Below, piece by piece: positions 1 to 5,526 of a stretch of DNA of 6,837 nt. The first letter of the stretch is position 1, and each line of letters starts with the position of its first letter. Position numbers and translations under genes: made by a program. The notes beneath the pieces are model-generated. The model ran no database searches. It saw only the letters and a program-made list of their open reading frames with translations, and was not told the origin of the DNA. This DNA is from Hyphomonadaceae bacterium UBA1001 (GTDB lineage Bacteria; Pseudomonadota; Alphaproteobacteria; Caulobacterales; Aquidulcibacteraceae), in assembly GCA_002291875.1 (NCBI GenBank), contig DBAV01000156.1, forward strand, positions 1 through 6,837, read 5' to 3'.

Positions 1-170
1 CGGCAGGCGGCGAAGGCGCCCTGGCCGGGCAGCACGATGCGGTCCGCATGGCGCAGCGTCTCGGGCTCGGTGGTGATCTCGACGCGCGCCGCCCCCTCGC
101 TCGCCCGTTCGATGGCGCGGCGCACGGAGGCGAGGTTGCCCGAGCCGGGATCGACGAGCGCCACGATCAT
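1..170 (-). CDS. hisH: Imidazole glycerol phosphate synthase glutaminase subunit HisH (N-terminal fragment)
   Basis: HisH hydrolyses glutamine and passes ammonia to HisF, which makes imidazole glycerol phosphate and AICAR in histidine biosynthesis (cytoplasmic heterodimer; family knowledge). Only the first 56 codons are in the window; the gene runs off the left edge. The visible N-terminus MIVALVDPGSGNLASVRRA matches the HisH opening (hydrophobic strand, then D-x-GSGNL-x-SV). Further on, LPGQGAFAACR matches the conserved LPGxGAF loop of class I glutamine amidotransferases. The catalytic Cys, His and Glu lie beyond the edge and cannot be checked. The ATG overlaps the stop of the upstream DUF2628 gene as ATGA, with a purine-rich AAGGG about 10 nt before it, so translation is probably coupled. 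Position behind hisB supports the call. Confidence 0.93.
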   Translation of the reverse strand, partial: MIVALVDPGSGNLASVRRAIERASEGAARVEITTEPETLRHADRIVLPGQGAFAAC

Positions 171-589
171 GCGCCCCCGCCCTTCATGAGGGGCCCGGCG
201 AAAAGCGGCGTGAGGCGCGGCTGGGCCGTCAGCGTGCGCGCCAGCGCCATCTCCTCGTCCCGCGCCAGCACGACATGGGCGAGGGTGTAGCCGCCGCGCG
301 CCAGCGTCCAGCGCCGCAGGTCCTGCCCGTGGAAGCCCAGCAGCAGGTGCAGGCCGAGCAGGGCCGCGCCGTCCACCGGATCGGGCAGCACCAGCGCGAA
401 GAGCAGCACGACGAAGGCGCCCGCCGCCGCCCACCAGCAGCGCTGCGCCGCGAGCCAGAGCGGCCCGAAGAGGAAGGCGAGCCAGGAAAACCCCTCCGGC
501 ACCAGCCGCGCCTTTCCCGTCACCGCGCCGATCGCGGGCACGGAGCCCCGCGCGGCGCCGGGGGGGAGGTGGACGGTCCAGGCGCGCAT
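167..589 (-). CDS. DUF2628 family small membrane protein inside the his operon
   Basis: A 140-residue protein of unknown function. The DUF2628 look comes from the block VPEGFSWLAFLFGPLWLAAQ (about residues 30-49), where the family pattern is a short EGFSW motif running into a hydrophobic FGPLWLL segment, and from a later charged region with an RGGY and a helical DEEMALAR stretch. Hydrophobic segments lie at about 36-48, 52-68 and 73-87, so it is probably an inner-membrane protein with a cytoplasmic C-terminus, though topology is uncertain. The start ATG sits in a TGATG overlap with the hisB stop, preceded by a weak AAGG only 3 nt upstream. Its own stop overlaps the hisH start as ATGA. Coupled translation with both neighbours is inferred. 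No link between DUF2628 and histidine synthesis is established as far as I know; the gene may simply ride in the operon. The family call is from pattern recognition only. Confidence 0.8.
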   Translation of the reverse strand: MRAWTVHLPPGAARGSVPAIGAVTGKARLVPEGFSWLAFLFGPLWLAAQRCWWAAAGAFVVLLFALVLPDPVDGAALLGLHLLLGFHGQDLRRWTLARGGYTLAHVVLARDEEMALARTLTAQPRLTPLFAGPLMKGGGA

Positions 590-1182
590 CAGCCTTGCAG
601 CGCGCCCTTGGTGGAGGGAATGCTGTCCGGCGCGCGCGGGTCCGTCTCGACGGCCATGCGCAGCGCCCGCGCGAAGGCCTTGAAGCAGCCCTCCGCCACA
701 TGGTGCGCGTTGGTGCCGGCCTTCTGCGTGATGTGGCAGGTGAGGCCCGCGTTCATCACCAGCGCGCGGAAGAATTCCTCGAACAGCTCGGTGTCCATGG
801 CGCCGACCTTGGGCGCTGCGAACGGCACCTGCCACACCAGGAAGGGCCGGCCGGAAATGTCCAGCGCGCATTCGGCCAGCGCCTCGTCCATCGGCACCAC
901 GGCATGGCCATAGCGGCGGATGCCGCGCTTGTCCGCCAGCGCCGCGCGCAGCGCCTGGCCGAGGACGATGCCCGCATCCTCGGTCGTGTGGTGCATGTCG
1001 ATGTGCAGGTCGCCCTCGGCCCGCAGGTGCAGGTCGATCTGGGAATGGCGTGCCAGCGAATCCAGCATGTGATCCAGAAAGCCGATCCCGGTGGCGACGT
1101 CCGCCTGCCCCGTCCCGTCCAGATCGACGCGCGCCCGGATCCGGGTTTCGCGAGTATTGCGTTCGATGTCTGCAGTGCGCAC
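589..1182 (-). CDS. hisB: Imidazoleglycerol-phosphate dehydratase HisB (monofunctional)
   Basis: Converts imidazole glycerol phosphate to imidazole acetol phosphate, the sixth pathway step of histidine biosynthesis, using Mn2+ in a cytoplasmic oligomer. The 197-residue length equals that of monofunctional dehydratases; there is no HAD-type phosphatase domain as in the E. coli bifunctional protein. The two internally related halves each keep their metal-binding signature: GFLDHML (34-40) with DMHHTTED (62-69), and later TNAHHVAEG (157-165). The conserved SIPSTKGAL is at 188-195. The start is a GTG giving MRTADIERNTRETRI, which matches the usual MRTAxIxRxTxET opening; a GGGGA lies 6 nt before it. 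The frame stays open far upstream but that extension does not resemble HisB and would run into the divergent gene. It is the first gene of the visible operon, and its TGA overlaps the next ATG. Confidence 0.96.
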   Translation of the reverse strand: MRTADIERNTRETRIRARVDLDGTGQADVATGIGFLDHMLDSLARHSQIDLHLRAEGDLHIDMHHTTEDAGIVLGQALRAALADKRGIRRYGHAVVPMDEALAECALDISGRPFLVWQVPFAAPKVGAMDTELFEEFFRALVMNAGLTCHITQKAGTNAHHVAEGCFKAFARALRMAVETDPRAPDSIPSTKGALQG

Positions 1183-1261
1183 CCGGCATCCCCGGCATGT
1201 TCGTTGACCGCTGGACCGGCTGGAAGGGCGCGGATTCACGGAATCAAAAGATAGATACCTT
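1183..1261. promoter_or_regulatory. Divergent intergenic region between hisB and the GGDEF/EAL gene
   Basis: These 79 bp separate two divergent genes, so any promoters for the his operon and for the signalling gene must lie here or overlap the coding ends. The right part (1241-1261) is the most AT-rich patch nearby and includes TAGATA at 1252-1257, which resembles a -10 element, and TTGACC at 1204-1209 resembles a -35. Their spacing does not fit a single sigma-70 promoter, so I do not assign exact boxes. No his leader peptide (run of His codons) or attenuator hairpin is evident on the minus strand, and no operator palindrome stands out. Confidence 0.4.
1189..1193 (-). promoter_or_regulatory. 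Ribosome binding site supporting the hisB GTG start
   Basis: On the minus strand GGGGA lies 6 nt before the GTG at 1182, a normal Shine-Dalgarno distance. It supports the GTG rather than any upstream in-frame codon, since the frame is open to 1494 but the homologous protein begins at this GTG. Confidence 0.5.
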
Positions 1262-3418
1262 ATGGGTCGAAGCGTTCGCCCGCAGCCATCCAGCGGCCGA
1301 CCGGAGCCCGACGGACCGCCAGTGCCAAACAAAGCGCGCAAACACAAGAAACCCGCGCAGGGCATCCTGGCACGCCGCCTCGCGGTGGTGATGGCGCTGG
1401 GCATCGTCGTCAACATGCTGGTGGCGTTCGCCTGGTGGGGCCACCAGGTGCGCCAGGAGACCGAGCGCTCGGCCCGCGCGGCCCTGCAGAGCATCGGGGC
1501 CTATTACGCCGCCGACATCATTTCCGGCGAGGCCCTGCCGCCGCCCGAGGCCCGTCCGCGCCCGCTGACCGACATCTGGCTGGCCGCCCCGCACGAGCTG
1601 GGCATTGCTGCGGCCGCGGCGCCGCTGGACGTGCGCCAGATGGACGGCCTGGCCGACCGCGCGCTGATGTCCGAGGGCTCGGTGGTCGAGCAGCGCGGCA
1701 GCAAGTTCCACTATGCCCGCCCCGCCGCCACCGACGCGGTGCCGGGCGGCGTGCTGCGCATGGTCTGGGACGCCGAGCCGGCCATCGCCGCGCGCCTGGA
1801 AGGCAGCGCGCTGGCGATCTTGATCTTCCTGATGTGTGCCCTGGGCACCGCGGCCGTGCTGATGTTGCACGTGCAACGCGCGCTGGCGCCCCTGTCGCGC
1901 ATCGTCGCCTTTGCCGGCAGCGTCGGCGAGGACAATGCCGGGGCGCGGCTGGACATCCGCACCAATGACGAATTCCAGGTGCTGTCGATCGCGATGAACC
2001 GCCTTGTGCGGCGCATCGGCGACAGCTTGGAAAACCTAAGGCGGGTGGCCTTCACCGATCCCGGTACCGGGCTGGCCAATGCCGAACGCCTGCGCCACGA
2101 GCTGGACGGGCTTTTGGCGACGCGCTCGGGCCAGCTGCATCCGCCGGCCCTGCTGCACCTGGCGATCAAGGGTCTGGGGCCCTTGGTCTCGACCCTGGGA
2201 CGCGATGCGGGCGAGGAGATCATCGGTGTGGTCGCCGATCGCCTGGTGTCCAGCACCCGCGTCGCCGACCGCATGTTGCGCATGGCCAGCGTCGAGGCCC
2301 GGCCCGCGGTCGTCGCGCGGCTCTCGGCGTTCGAGTTCGCCATCCTGCTGCCCGAACTGGAAGGCGAGACCGCCACCCTGTCGCGCTATGCCCAGATGGT
2401 CTCGGCCGCTGTTGCCCAGCCGCTGGAATGGCGCAGCCAGCGCGTCGCCATGACCTCGCACTTCGGTGCGGTGCTGGGCGGGCCCGAACACCTCGAAGTG
2501 GCCGACATCCTGCGCCATGCCGACCTGGCGATGCAGTCCGCGCGCGACGAGGGCGTGGTGTTCCGCGTCTTCGCGACCGAGATGGAGTCGGCGGCGGTCG
2601 AAAAGCTGACCTTCGAAAACCAGCTGCGCGAGGCGGTGGCGGCGGGCGAGATCATCGCCTGGTTCCAGCCCAAGGTGAACCTGAACACCGGCCGCGTCGA
2701 GAGCGTCGAGGCGCTGGCGCGCTGGATGCGCCCGGATGGCACCATGGTGTCGCCGGCGGCCTTCATCCCCGTCGCCGAGCGGATCGGCCTGATTGCCGAC
2801 ATCGGCGAGGCGGTGATGCGCGATGCCTGCACGCGCGTGGCCCAATGGCGGCACGAGGGCGTCGAGTTGCGCGTGGCGGTGAACGTCTCGCCGCTGCAGT
2901 TCATGAACGAGCGTTTCCCCGCGCGCGTCCTCAAGCTGCTGGACGAGACCGGCCTGCCCACCCACCTGCTCGAGATCGAGGTCACGGAATCGGCCGCGAT
3001 GTCGGACTTCGAGCGCGTGGTCGAGCTGATCGAGCCCCTGCGCGCGCGCGGCGTGCGCTTTGCCATCGACGATTTCGGCACCGGCCACTCCAGCCTCAGC
3101 CTGCTGACGCGCCTGCCCTTCGACACCTTCAAGATCGACCGCCAGTTCGTCGCGGATCTGGACAGCGACCCCACCGCGCCGACCCTGATCGACACCATCC
3201 TGGCCCTGGCCGACGCGCTGAATTATGAAACCGTGGCCGAGGGCGTGGAAACCGAGGACCAGGCCGAATTCCTGCGCCGCCGCGGCTGCACGCTGGGCCA
3301 GGGCTATCTGTTCTCCAAACCCGTCCCGCCCGATGCGTGCCTTGCGGTCGCACGGGCCCGCGCCGAACGCGCAGTCGAGGCCTCGGAGGCATCGCGCGGC
3401 GGGGTGATCGGCGCCTGA
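1262..3418 (+). CDS. Membrane c-di-GMP phosphodiesterase: HAMP, degenerate GGDEF, intact EAL
   Basis: A 718-residue inner-membrane signalling protein predicted to hydrolyse cyclic di-GMP to pGpG. Order: basic N-terminus, TM helix (about 36-60), cysteine-free periplasmic segment of about 120 residues (61-180) matching no domain I know, second TM (about 183-203), HAMP-like linker (203-255, with P210, DE 236-237, N246), GGDEF-type domain (about 260-440), and EAL domain (about 450-695). The GGDEF signature is lost: RLSAFEF at 353-359 stands where RxGGDEF is expected, so cyclase activity is unlikely; a regulatory role is inferred. The EAL domain keeps its catalytic set: EAL (483-485), NVSPLQF (541-547), EVTE (573-576), DDFGTG (603-608), FKID (623-626), VAEGVE (658-663), QGYLFSKP (680-687). 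Start is uncertain: ATG 1262 has no clear Shine-Dalgarno, and in-frame GTG at 1322 (residue 21) is an alternative. It diverges from hisB. Confidence 0.9.
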   Translation: MGRSVRPQPSSGRPEPDGPPVPNKARKHKKPAQGILARRLAVVMALGIVVNMLVAFAWWGHQVRQETERSARAALQSIGAYYAADIISGEALPPPEARPRPLTDIWLAAPHELGIAAAAAPLDVRQMDGLADRALMSEGSVVEQRGSKFHYARPAATDAVPGGVLRMVWDAEPAIAARLEGSALAILIFLMCALGTAAVLMLHVQRALAPLSRIVAFAGSVGEDNAGARLDIRTNDEFQVLSIAMNRLVRRIGDSLENLRRVAFTDPGTGLANAERLRHELDGLLATRSGQLHPPALLHLAIKGLGPLVSTLGRDAGEEIIGVVADRLVSSTRVADRMLRMASVEARPAVVARLSAFEFAILLPELEGETATLSRYAQMVSAAVAQPLEWRSQRVAMTSHFGAVLGGPEHLEVADILRHADLAMQSARDEGVVFRVFATEMESAAVEKLTFENQLREAVAAGEIIAWFQPKVNLNTGRVESVEALARWMRPDGTMVSPAAFIPVAERIGLIADIGEAVMRDACTRVAQWRHEGVELRVAVNVSPLQFMNERFPARVLKLLDETGLPTHLLEIEVTESAAMSDFERVVELIEPLRARGVRFAIDDFGTGHSSLSLLTRLPFDTFKIDRQFVADLDSDPTAPTLIDTILALADALNYETVAEGVETEDQAEFLRRRGCTLGQGYLFSKPVPPDACLAVARARAERAVEASEASRGGVIGA

Positions 3419-3491
3419 GGCCCGGCGGCGACCCCACACACAGGTCCGAAAACGGCGAGCGCGCGCAGGCGGGCTGTGGCAGGGTCATTCC
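3419..3491 (+). other. Intergenic gap before the alkylation-repair module
   Basis: A 73-bp gap between the phosphodiesterase stop and the ada-alkA start. I see no strong hairpin with a T-run, so no intrinsic terminator is called, and no convincing -35/-10 pair. A short GAAAACGGCGAGCGCG stretch near 3447-3462 loosely recalls the A-rich then GCG-containing Ada box of E. coli but does not match it. AGGG at 3481-3484, 7 nt before the ATG, is a plausible ribosome binding site for the next gene. Read-through from the upstream gene or a weak local promoter are both possible. Confidence 0.35.
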
Positions 3492-4997
3492 ATGTTGCCG
3501 CCGCACGATGTCTGTTACCGCGCCCTTGTTGCCCGTGACGCACGCCATGACGGGCGGCTGTTCGTCGGCGTGCGCACCACCGGGGTGTTCTGTCGCCCGA
3601 TCTGCCCCGCGCGCACGCCCTTTGCCGGGAACGTCGTGTTTTATGCCTCGGCCACCGAGGCGCAGGCCGCGGGCTTTCGACCCTGCCTGCGCTGTCGCCC
3701 CGAGGCCGCGCCCGATCTGGGGGCGTGGGCGGGCACCTCGGCCACCGTGCGCCGCGGCCTCAGGCTGATCGAGGGCGGGGCGCTGGACGATGCGGGGGTG
3801 GATGCGCTGGCGGGCCGGCTGGGCATTGGCGAACGCCAGCTGCGGCGCCTGTTCCGGCGCCATCTGGGGATCGCGCCCATCGCGGTGGCCCAGGCGCGGC
3901 GGGTGCTGTTCGCCCGCCAGCTGATCGCCCAGACCGCGCTGCCGCTGGCCGAGATTGCCCTAGCGGCCGGGTTCGGCAGCGTGCGCCGCTTCAATACGGT
4001 GTTCCGCGCGCTGCACGGCCGCCCGCCCGGCACGCTGCGCAGGCCAGGTGGCAGCGAGGTGCCGGCCATTGCGGGCCTCAGCCTGCATCTGCCCTGGATG
4101 GCGCCCTATGACTGGCAGGCCATGCTGGCGTTCCTGGCCGCCCGGACGGTGGACGGGGTCGAATTGGTGGACGATGCGGGGGGCTATGCCCGCGTGGTGT
4201 CCACGCCCGCCGGTCCGGGGATCATCCGCGTGGCGCCCGAAGGCGAGGGGCTGCGTGCGCGCATCATGCTGCCCGACGTGACCGCGCTGGCGGGCGTGGT
4301 GGGCGGCATCCGCAGGGTGTTCGACCTGGCCGCGGACCCGGCGGCCATCGACGGCCATCTGCGGCGCGATCCGATGCTGGCGCCGCTGGTGGCCCGGCGC
4401 CCCGGCCTGCGCGTGCCCGGAACCTGGGACGGCTTTGAAGGCGGGGTTCGGGCGATCCTGGGCCAGCAGATCACCGTGCGCGGGGCGATCGGGCTGGCGG
4501 GCCGCCTGGCGCGGGGGCATGGCCGCCCCTTGCCGGCCGACATTGCCACACCCGGTCTGGTGCGTGCCTTTCCCCAGGCGCAGGCCCTGGCCGAGGCGGA
4601 CCTGTCCGGGGCCGGCCTGCCGCGCCAGCGCGCCCGTGCGCTGCAGGCCTTTGCGCGTGCCGCGCTGGCCGATCCGGGCCTGCTGGATGCGGGCGCCGAC
4701 CTCGACACCACCATTGCGCGCCTGTGCGCCCTGCGCGGCATCGGCGACTGGACGGCGCACTATATGGCGCTGCGGGCCCTGCGCGAGCCCGACGCCTTTC
4801 CCGCCGGCGACATCGCGCTGCGGCGCATCCTGCCCACCGCCGGCGGTGCGCGGCCGAGCGCCGCCGCGCTGGCCGCCCGCGCCGAGGATTGGCGCCCCTG
4901 GCGGGGCTATGCCGCCCAGCACCTGTGGACCGCCGAAGCCGATGGCGTGACCCTGGCCCCCCTGTCCGTCACCGAGAGGTCGCCCCATGTCGCCTGA
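3492..4997 (+). CDS. alkA: Ada methyl-sensor / AraC-type regulator fused to AlkA DNA-3-methyladenine glycosylase
   Basis: A 501-residue bifunctional protein for the adaptive response to DNA alkylation. The N-terminal Ada zinc domain (about 5-75) has FCRPIC and RPCLRC, giving the four zinc cysteines C34, C38, C65 and C68. C34 aligns with E. coli Ada C38, which accepts methyl groups from phosphotriesters and switches Ada into an activator. An AraC-type helix-turn-helix domain follows (about 86-183). The remainder is AlkA: an N-terminal domain (about 193-300) and a helix-hairpin-helix GPD domain with LRGIGDWTAHYMALRA (414-429) and GD at 439-440, where D440 aligns with catalytic D238 of E. coli AlkA. 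It should excise 3-methyladenine and related bases and probably regulate its own operon. Unlike E. coli Ada it has no C-terminal methyltransferase; that comes from the next gene, which overlaps its 3' end by 11 nt. The start is supported by AGGG 7 nt upstream. Confidence 0.93.
   Translation: MLPPHDVCYRALVARDARHDGRLFVGVRTTGVFCRPICPARTPFAGNVVFYASATEAQAAGFRPCLRCRPEAAPDLGAWAGTSATVRRGLRLIEGGALDDAGVDALAGRLGIGERQLRRLFRRHLGIAPIAVAQARRVLFARQLIAQTALPLAEIALAAGFGSVRRFNTVFRALHGRPPGTLRRPGGSEVPAIAGLSLHLPWMAPYDWQAMLAFLAARTVDGVELVDDAGGYARVVSTPAGPGIIRVAPEGEGLRARIMLPDVTALAGVVGGIRRVFDLAADPAAIDGHLRRDPMLAPLVARRPGLRVPGTWDGFEGGVRAILGQQITVRGAIGLAGRLARGHGRPLPADIATPGLVRAFPQAQALAEADLSGAGLPRQRARALQAFARAALADPGLLDAGADLDTTIARLCALRGIGDWTAHYMALRALREPDAFPAGDIALRRILPTAGGARPSAAALAARAEDWRPWRGYAAQHLWTAEADGVTLAPLSVTERSPHVA
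4974..4979 (+). promoter_or_regulatory. Ribosome binding site of ogt, inside the end of alkA
   Basis: GAGAGG lies 7 nt before the ogt ATG, within the last codons of the upstream gene. It is the clearest Shine-Dalgarno in the window and fixes the ogt start, showing that the 11-nt overlap is real rather than an annotation artefact. Confidence 0.7.
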
Positions 4998-5523
4998 TGC
5001 CGAACCCCTTGTGCTGTCGCGCCTGCAGGGCCCTCTGGGCGAGATGCTGGCGGTCACCGGACGCGATGGCGCGCTGCGGGCGCTGGAGTTTGCCGACCAC
5101 GCGCCGCGCCTGCATCGCCTTCTGGCCCTGCACAACCGGCGCGCCGGGCGGGCGGTGCGGCCCTCGGACGGCCCGGCGCCTCCGGCGCTGGCAGACACGC
5201 TGGCGCGGTATTTCGCGGGCGAGTTGACCGCGCTGGACACGCTGGGCGTGCGCACCTGGGGCACACCCTTCCAGGAGCGGGTCTGGGCCGCCCTGCGCAC
5301 CATCCCGGCGGGGCACACAGTCAGCTATCTGGGCCTGGCCACGCGCGTCGGCCACCCCTCGGCGGTGCGGGCGGTGGCCATGGCCAACGCGGCGAACCCA
5401 GTGGGGATCGTGGTGCCCTGCCACCGGGTGATCGCCACCGGCGGCGCCCTGGGAGGCTATGCCGGCGGCACCGAACGCAAGCGATGGCTGCTGGCGCACG
5501 AGGGGGTAAGCCTCGCGCGCTGA
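4987..5523 (+). CDS. ogt: Methylated-DNA--protein-cysteine S-methyltransferase (O6-alkylguanine repair)
   Basis: A 178-residue suicide repair protein that moves the alkyl group from O6-alkylguanine (and O4-alkylthymine) to its own cysteine. The N-terminal ribonuclease-H-like domain covers about 8-90 and the conserved C-terminal DNA-binding domain about 92-174. Visible signatures are GTPFQERVWAALRTIPAG (92-109), the VSYLGLA stretch, AVRAVAMANAANP (126-138) with R128 as the likely arginine finger, and the active site PCHRV (144-148) with acceptor C145, followed by GGALGGYAGGTERKRWLL. All key residues are intact and the length is normal for Ogt/MGMT. ATG 4987 is preceded by GAGAGG at 7 nt and overlaps the alkA 3' end, so the two genes are probably co-transcribed and translationally coupled. 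It supplies the O6-methylguanine repair activity missing from the upstream Ada-AlkA fusion. The stop is 3 nt from the convergent maeB stop. Confidence 0.95.
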   Translation: MSPDAEPLVLSRLQGPLGEMLAVTGRDGALRALEFADHAPRLHRLLALHNRRAGRAVRPSDGPAPPALADTLARYFAGELTALDTLGVRTWGTPFQERVWAALRTIPAGHTVSYLGLATRVGHPSAVRAVAMANAANPVGIVVPCHRVIATGGALGGYAGGTERKRWLLAHEGVSLAR

Positions 5524-5526
5524 TGC

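Noticed and set aside
275..1254. Plus-strand open frames (275-913, 595-1254) opposite the his genes
   Set aside because: They are antisense to hisB and the DUF2628 gene, whose minus-strand products show clear family motifs and coupled junctions. The plus-strand translations show none.
1183..1494. Upstream in-frame extension of hisB to 1494
   Set aside because: The extra residues do not resemble HisB, would overlap the divergent gene's coding start, and the GTG at 1182 gives the family's normal N-terminus with a ribosome binding site.
3379..3430. Possible terminator after the phosphodiesterase gene (GCCTCGGAGGC and GCCTGAGGC inverted repeats)
   Set aside because: Both are very short palindromes with little or no loop, one lies inside the coding end, and neither is followed by a T-run.
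2036..3439. 467-codon open frame on the minus strand opposite the phosphodiesterase gene
   Set aside because: Its translation is low-complexity, rich in Arg, Gly, Ala, His and Gln, with no motif. It is the usual antisense shadow of a high-GC gene, and the plus strand has a full set of EAL motifs.
3447..3462. Possible Ada box upstream of ada-alkA
   Set aside because: The match to the E. coli A-rich plus GCGCA pattern is too loose, and GCG-containing strings are expected by chance at this GC content.
3960..5318. 452-codon open frame on the minus strand opposite ada-alkA and ogt
   Set aside because: It spans two well-supported plus-strand genes, has no recognisable motif, and its composition is typical of a GC-rich shadow frame.
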